DNA of 64,000 nucleotides, taken from NCBI RefSeq assembly GCF_000250675.2, contig NC_018681.1, forward strand, positions 3,038,001 to 3,102,000, in the 5' to 3' direction. Within the stretch, counting starts at the first letter, position 1. Each line of letters begins with the position of its first letter. The DNA is from Nocardia brasiliensis ATCC 700358 (GTDB lineage Bacteria > Actinomycetota > Actinomycetes > Mycobacteriales > Mycobacteriaceae). Below are positions 60,973-64,000 of this stretch, piece by piece. The position numbers were made by a program, and so were the translations under genes. The notes beneath the pieces are model-generated. The model had not been told where the DNA came from and ran no database searches. It was given only the letters and a program-made list of their open reading frames with translations.

Positions 60973-61811
60973 CCGCGCAACAGGTTCCGGTCCGCCGCAG
61001 GCGAAGCCGCAGCGGCCTGCTCTGGACGGTGCTCGCCTGGGTGGTCGGCATCGGGTTCTTCTTCCCGGTGCTGTGGATGGTGCTCACCGCGTTCAAACAG
61101 GAGGCCGACGCCTACACGGATCCGCCGAAGCTGTTCTTCACCCCGACGCTCGACCAATTCGCGGCGGTGCTGGACAGCGGTATCGGCACCACGTTGCTGA
61201 ATTCCGCCTTCGCGACCGCGATGTCGACGATCCTGGTGCTGCTGCTCGGCCTGCCCGCCGCCTTCGCGCTGTCGCTGCGGCCGGTGCGGCGCACCCAGGA
61301 CGCGCTGTTCTTCTTCATCGGCACCAAGATGCTGCCGGTGGTCGCGGCGATCGTGCCGCTGTACGTGATCGTCGGCGATATCGGTCTGCTGGACAATATT
61401 TGGGCGCTGGTCGTGCTGTACACCGCGATGAACCTGCCGATCGCGGTCTGGATGATGCGCTCGTTCTTCCTCGAGGTGCCGAGCGAGCTGCTCGAGGCCG
61501 CGAGCATGGACGGCGCGAGTCTGTGGACCGCGGTGCGCGAGGTGATCCTGCCGCTCGTCTCACCCGGTATCGCCGCGACCGCGTTGATCTGCGTCATCTT
61601 CTCGTGGAACGAATTCTTCTTCGCGGTGAACCTGACCGCCGTTCAGGCGCAGACGATTCCGGTCTTCCTCGTCGGTTTCATCACCGGCGAGGGGTTGTAC
61701 TGGGCCCGGTTGTCGGCCGCCGCGGTGCTCTCCGCGCTCCCTGTCGTCCTTGCCGGTTGGATCGCGCAGAACAAGCTCGTGCGCGGCCTGTCCTTCGGCG
61801 CCATCAAGTAA
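60969..61811 (+). CDS. ABC transporter permease (MalG/SmoG type)
   Basis: This 280-residue second permease has six helices and the EAA loop EAASMDGASLWTAVREVILP. MalG-type features include FFPVLWMVLTAFKQEADAYT at the N-terminus and SWNEFFFAVNLT in the C-terminal half. The ATG overlaps the upstream stop by four bases. The ATPase follows 14 bases later. Confidence 0.92.
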   Translation: MTAQQVPVRRRRSRSGLLWTVLAWVVGIGFFFPVLWMVLTAFKQEADAYTDPPKLFFTPTLDQFAAVLDSGIGTTLLNSAFATAMSTILVLLLGLPAAFALSLRPVRRTQDALFFFIGTKMLPVVAAIVPLYVIVGDIGLLDNIWALVVLYTAMNLPIAVWMMRSFFLEVPSELLEAASMDGASLWTAVREVILPLVSPGIAATALICVIFSWNEFFFAVNLTAVQAQTIPVFLVGFITGEGLYWARLSAAAVLSALPVVLAGWIAQNKLVRGLSFGAIK

Positions 61812-61825
61812 GGAACACACCACTC

Positions 61826-62938
<1,113 letters not shown>

Positions 62939-63061
62939 CGCGATCCGACCATGCGCAAGGTGTTACCACTTCGTGTGCGGACAAATGGGTTGACGGCTAC
63001 TAACGTTCCATGCTGAGCGGTTGTGGCCCCGCCGCTGACGACTACCGCACCGGAGGTCCGC

Positions 63062-64000
63062 GTGACTGTCGAAGCCCCAGCGAACGGGAAAACCGCCCTG
63101 CGCAACGTTCGGGTCTTCGACGGGCACGGACTCACCGAGCCGACGACGGTGGTGATCGACGGGGCGGTGATCGGCACCGACCCGGCCGGGGCCGAGGAAC
63201 TCGACGGGCACGGGGCAATCCTGCTGCCCGGACTGATCGACGCGCACGTACACCTGTCCGGCGCGCACTCGCTGGACCAGCTGGCCGCGCACGGCGTGAC
63301 CACCGCGCTCGACATGGCCACCTGGCCGGCCGAGCGCTTGGACCCCCTCCGAAATCGACCGGGGACCACCGACATTCGCAGCGCGGGCGTGCCGATCATC
63401 GGTCCGGGCGGGGTGCACGCGCACCTACCGGGTTTGGCCGAGCAGTCCGTCATCCACGGCGTCGAGGACGCCGAGACCTTCGTCGCCGAGCGCGCCGCGG
63501 CGGGTTCGGACTACATCAAGCTGATACTGGAAGCCCCGGGCGCGGGCGGTCCCGACGCGGCGACGGCGAAAGCGGTGGTGGCGGCCGCGACCGCCCGGAA
63601 TCTGCGCACCGTCGTGCACGCCACGTCGCTGGCCGCCTACGCCCTGGCGCTGGATATCGGCGCCGACATCATCACGCACGTCCCGATGGACGGACAGGTG
63701 CCCGCCGCGGACGTGCACCGGATGGCGACCGAGGGACGGGTGGCCACGCCCACCCTCACGATGATGCAGGGCATCGCCAAGGCGCAGGGCGTGCTCGGCT
63801 TTGCCGACTGCCTCGCCACCGTCGCCGCGCTGCACACCGCGGGCGTCGCGGTGCTCGCGAGCACCGACGCGAACGACACCCCGGGTGTGCCGTACCAGCC
63901 GCCGCACGGTGACTCCCTGCACCGCGAACTGGAACTGCTGGTCACCGCCGGACTGTCCACGGCCGAGGCGTTGCAGGCCGCGACCAGCTTGCCCGCCGAG
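63062..64000 (+). CDS. Amidohydrolase family protein, 3' truncated
   Basis: The gene starts at a GTG with a GGAGG site and is cut by the window end after 313 codons. It resembles imidazolonepropionase-like metal-dependent amidohydrolases. The HxH metal motif is DAHVHLSG, a likely carboxylated lysine sits in YIKLILE, further ligands are in VVHATS and ITHVPMD, and STDAND carries the late aspartate. Such enzymes hydrolyse cyclic amides or peptidic substrates. It is 123 bases downstream of the ABC transporter and may be a separate unit. The substrate is unknown. Confidence 0.85.
   Translation, partial: MTVEAPANGKTALRNVRVFDGHGLTEPTTVVIDGAVIGTDPAGAEELDGHGAILLPGLIDAHVHLSGAHSLDQLAAHGVTTALDMATWPAERLDPLRNRPGTTDIRSAGVPIIGPGGVHAHLPGLAEQSVIHGVEDAETFVAERAAAGSDYIKLILEAPGAGGPDAATAKAVVAAATARNLRTVVHATSLAAYALALDIGADIITHVPMDGQVPAADVHRMATEGRVATPTLTMMQGIAKAQGVLGFADCLATVAALHTAGVAVLASTDANDTPGVPYQPPHGDSLHRELELLVTAGLSTAEALQAATSLPAE

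Overview
The window is high-GC DNA with GTG starts, 1-4 base stop/start overlaps and many TANNNT-type promoters. It most likely comes from a mycolic-acid actinobacterium, with Nocardia or a close relative the best guess. The strongest evidence is the block from 28.6 to 53.8 kb. It carries, in order, a HAD phosphatase, a small conserved protein, tlyA, nadK, recN, steA, steB, pyrG, a NUDIX gene, xerD, parA, scpA, scpB, rluB, cmk and der. This is the gene order I recall from the Mycobacterium tuberculosis Rv1692-Rv1713 region, here interrupted by an accessory insert of about 7 kb between recN and steA. No rRNA, tRNA, CRISPR array, prophage or intact insertion sequence was recognised.

Region by region. 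0-1.7 kb: the end of a sugar-type ABC permease and its lipoprotein binding protein. 1.9-6.0 kb: a secreted M28 aminopeptidase, then threonine ammonia-lyase and a beta-lactamase-fold hydrolase on the minus strand. 6.1-9.1 kb: a GntR regulator, an NCS1 permease and a hydantoin-type racemase. 9.2-13.3 kb: two small genes, then a minus-strand operon of a family 2B (cyclic-nucleotide-domain) encapsulin shell protein, a geranyl diphosphate C-methyltransferase-like enzyme and a type 1 isopentenyl diphosphate isomerase. 13.8-17.5 kb: a 993-residue hydrolase/acyl-CoA-synthetase fusion and a methyltransferase. 17.6-25.8 kb: an envelope glycosylation locus with a WecE-like sugar aminotransferase, a polyprenyl-phosphate GT2 enzyme, two tandem YfhO-like GT-C proteins and a GtrA protein. 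25.8-28.4 kb: a Trm112-like protein, a decayed Rpn/PDDEXK-type nuclease locus and a small secreted protein. 33.4-40.4 kb: the insert, with an SRPBCC protein, a MerR regulator, an amidase with a small partner and MFS exporter, a VOC protein, an M23 peptidase and a secreted protein. 53.9-56.1 kb: a papain-fold protein, an acyl-ACP thioesterase and a small secreted peptide. 56.1-64 kb: a polyol dehydrogenase divergent from a SorC regulator and a complete polyol/sugar ABC transporter, then an amidohydrolase cut by the window end.

How the genes work together. The encapsulin operon joins a shell protein to two enzymes of C5/C10 prenyl-diphosphate chemistry, but no terpene cyclase lies in the window, so the product is open. 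In the glycosylation locus, the aminotransferase could make an amino-sugar nucleotide, GT2 could load it on polyprenyl phosphate, GtrA could flip it, and the YfhO-like enzymes could transfer it outside the membrane. The core block couples NAD/CTP metabolism, ribosome modification, DNA repair, septum separation and chromosome segregation/condensation. The right end looks like a self-contained polyol uptake and oxidation module.
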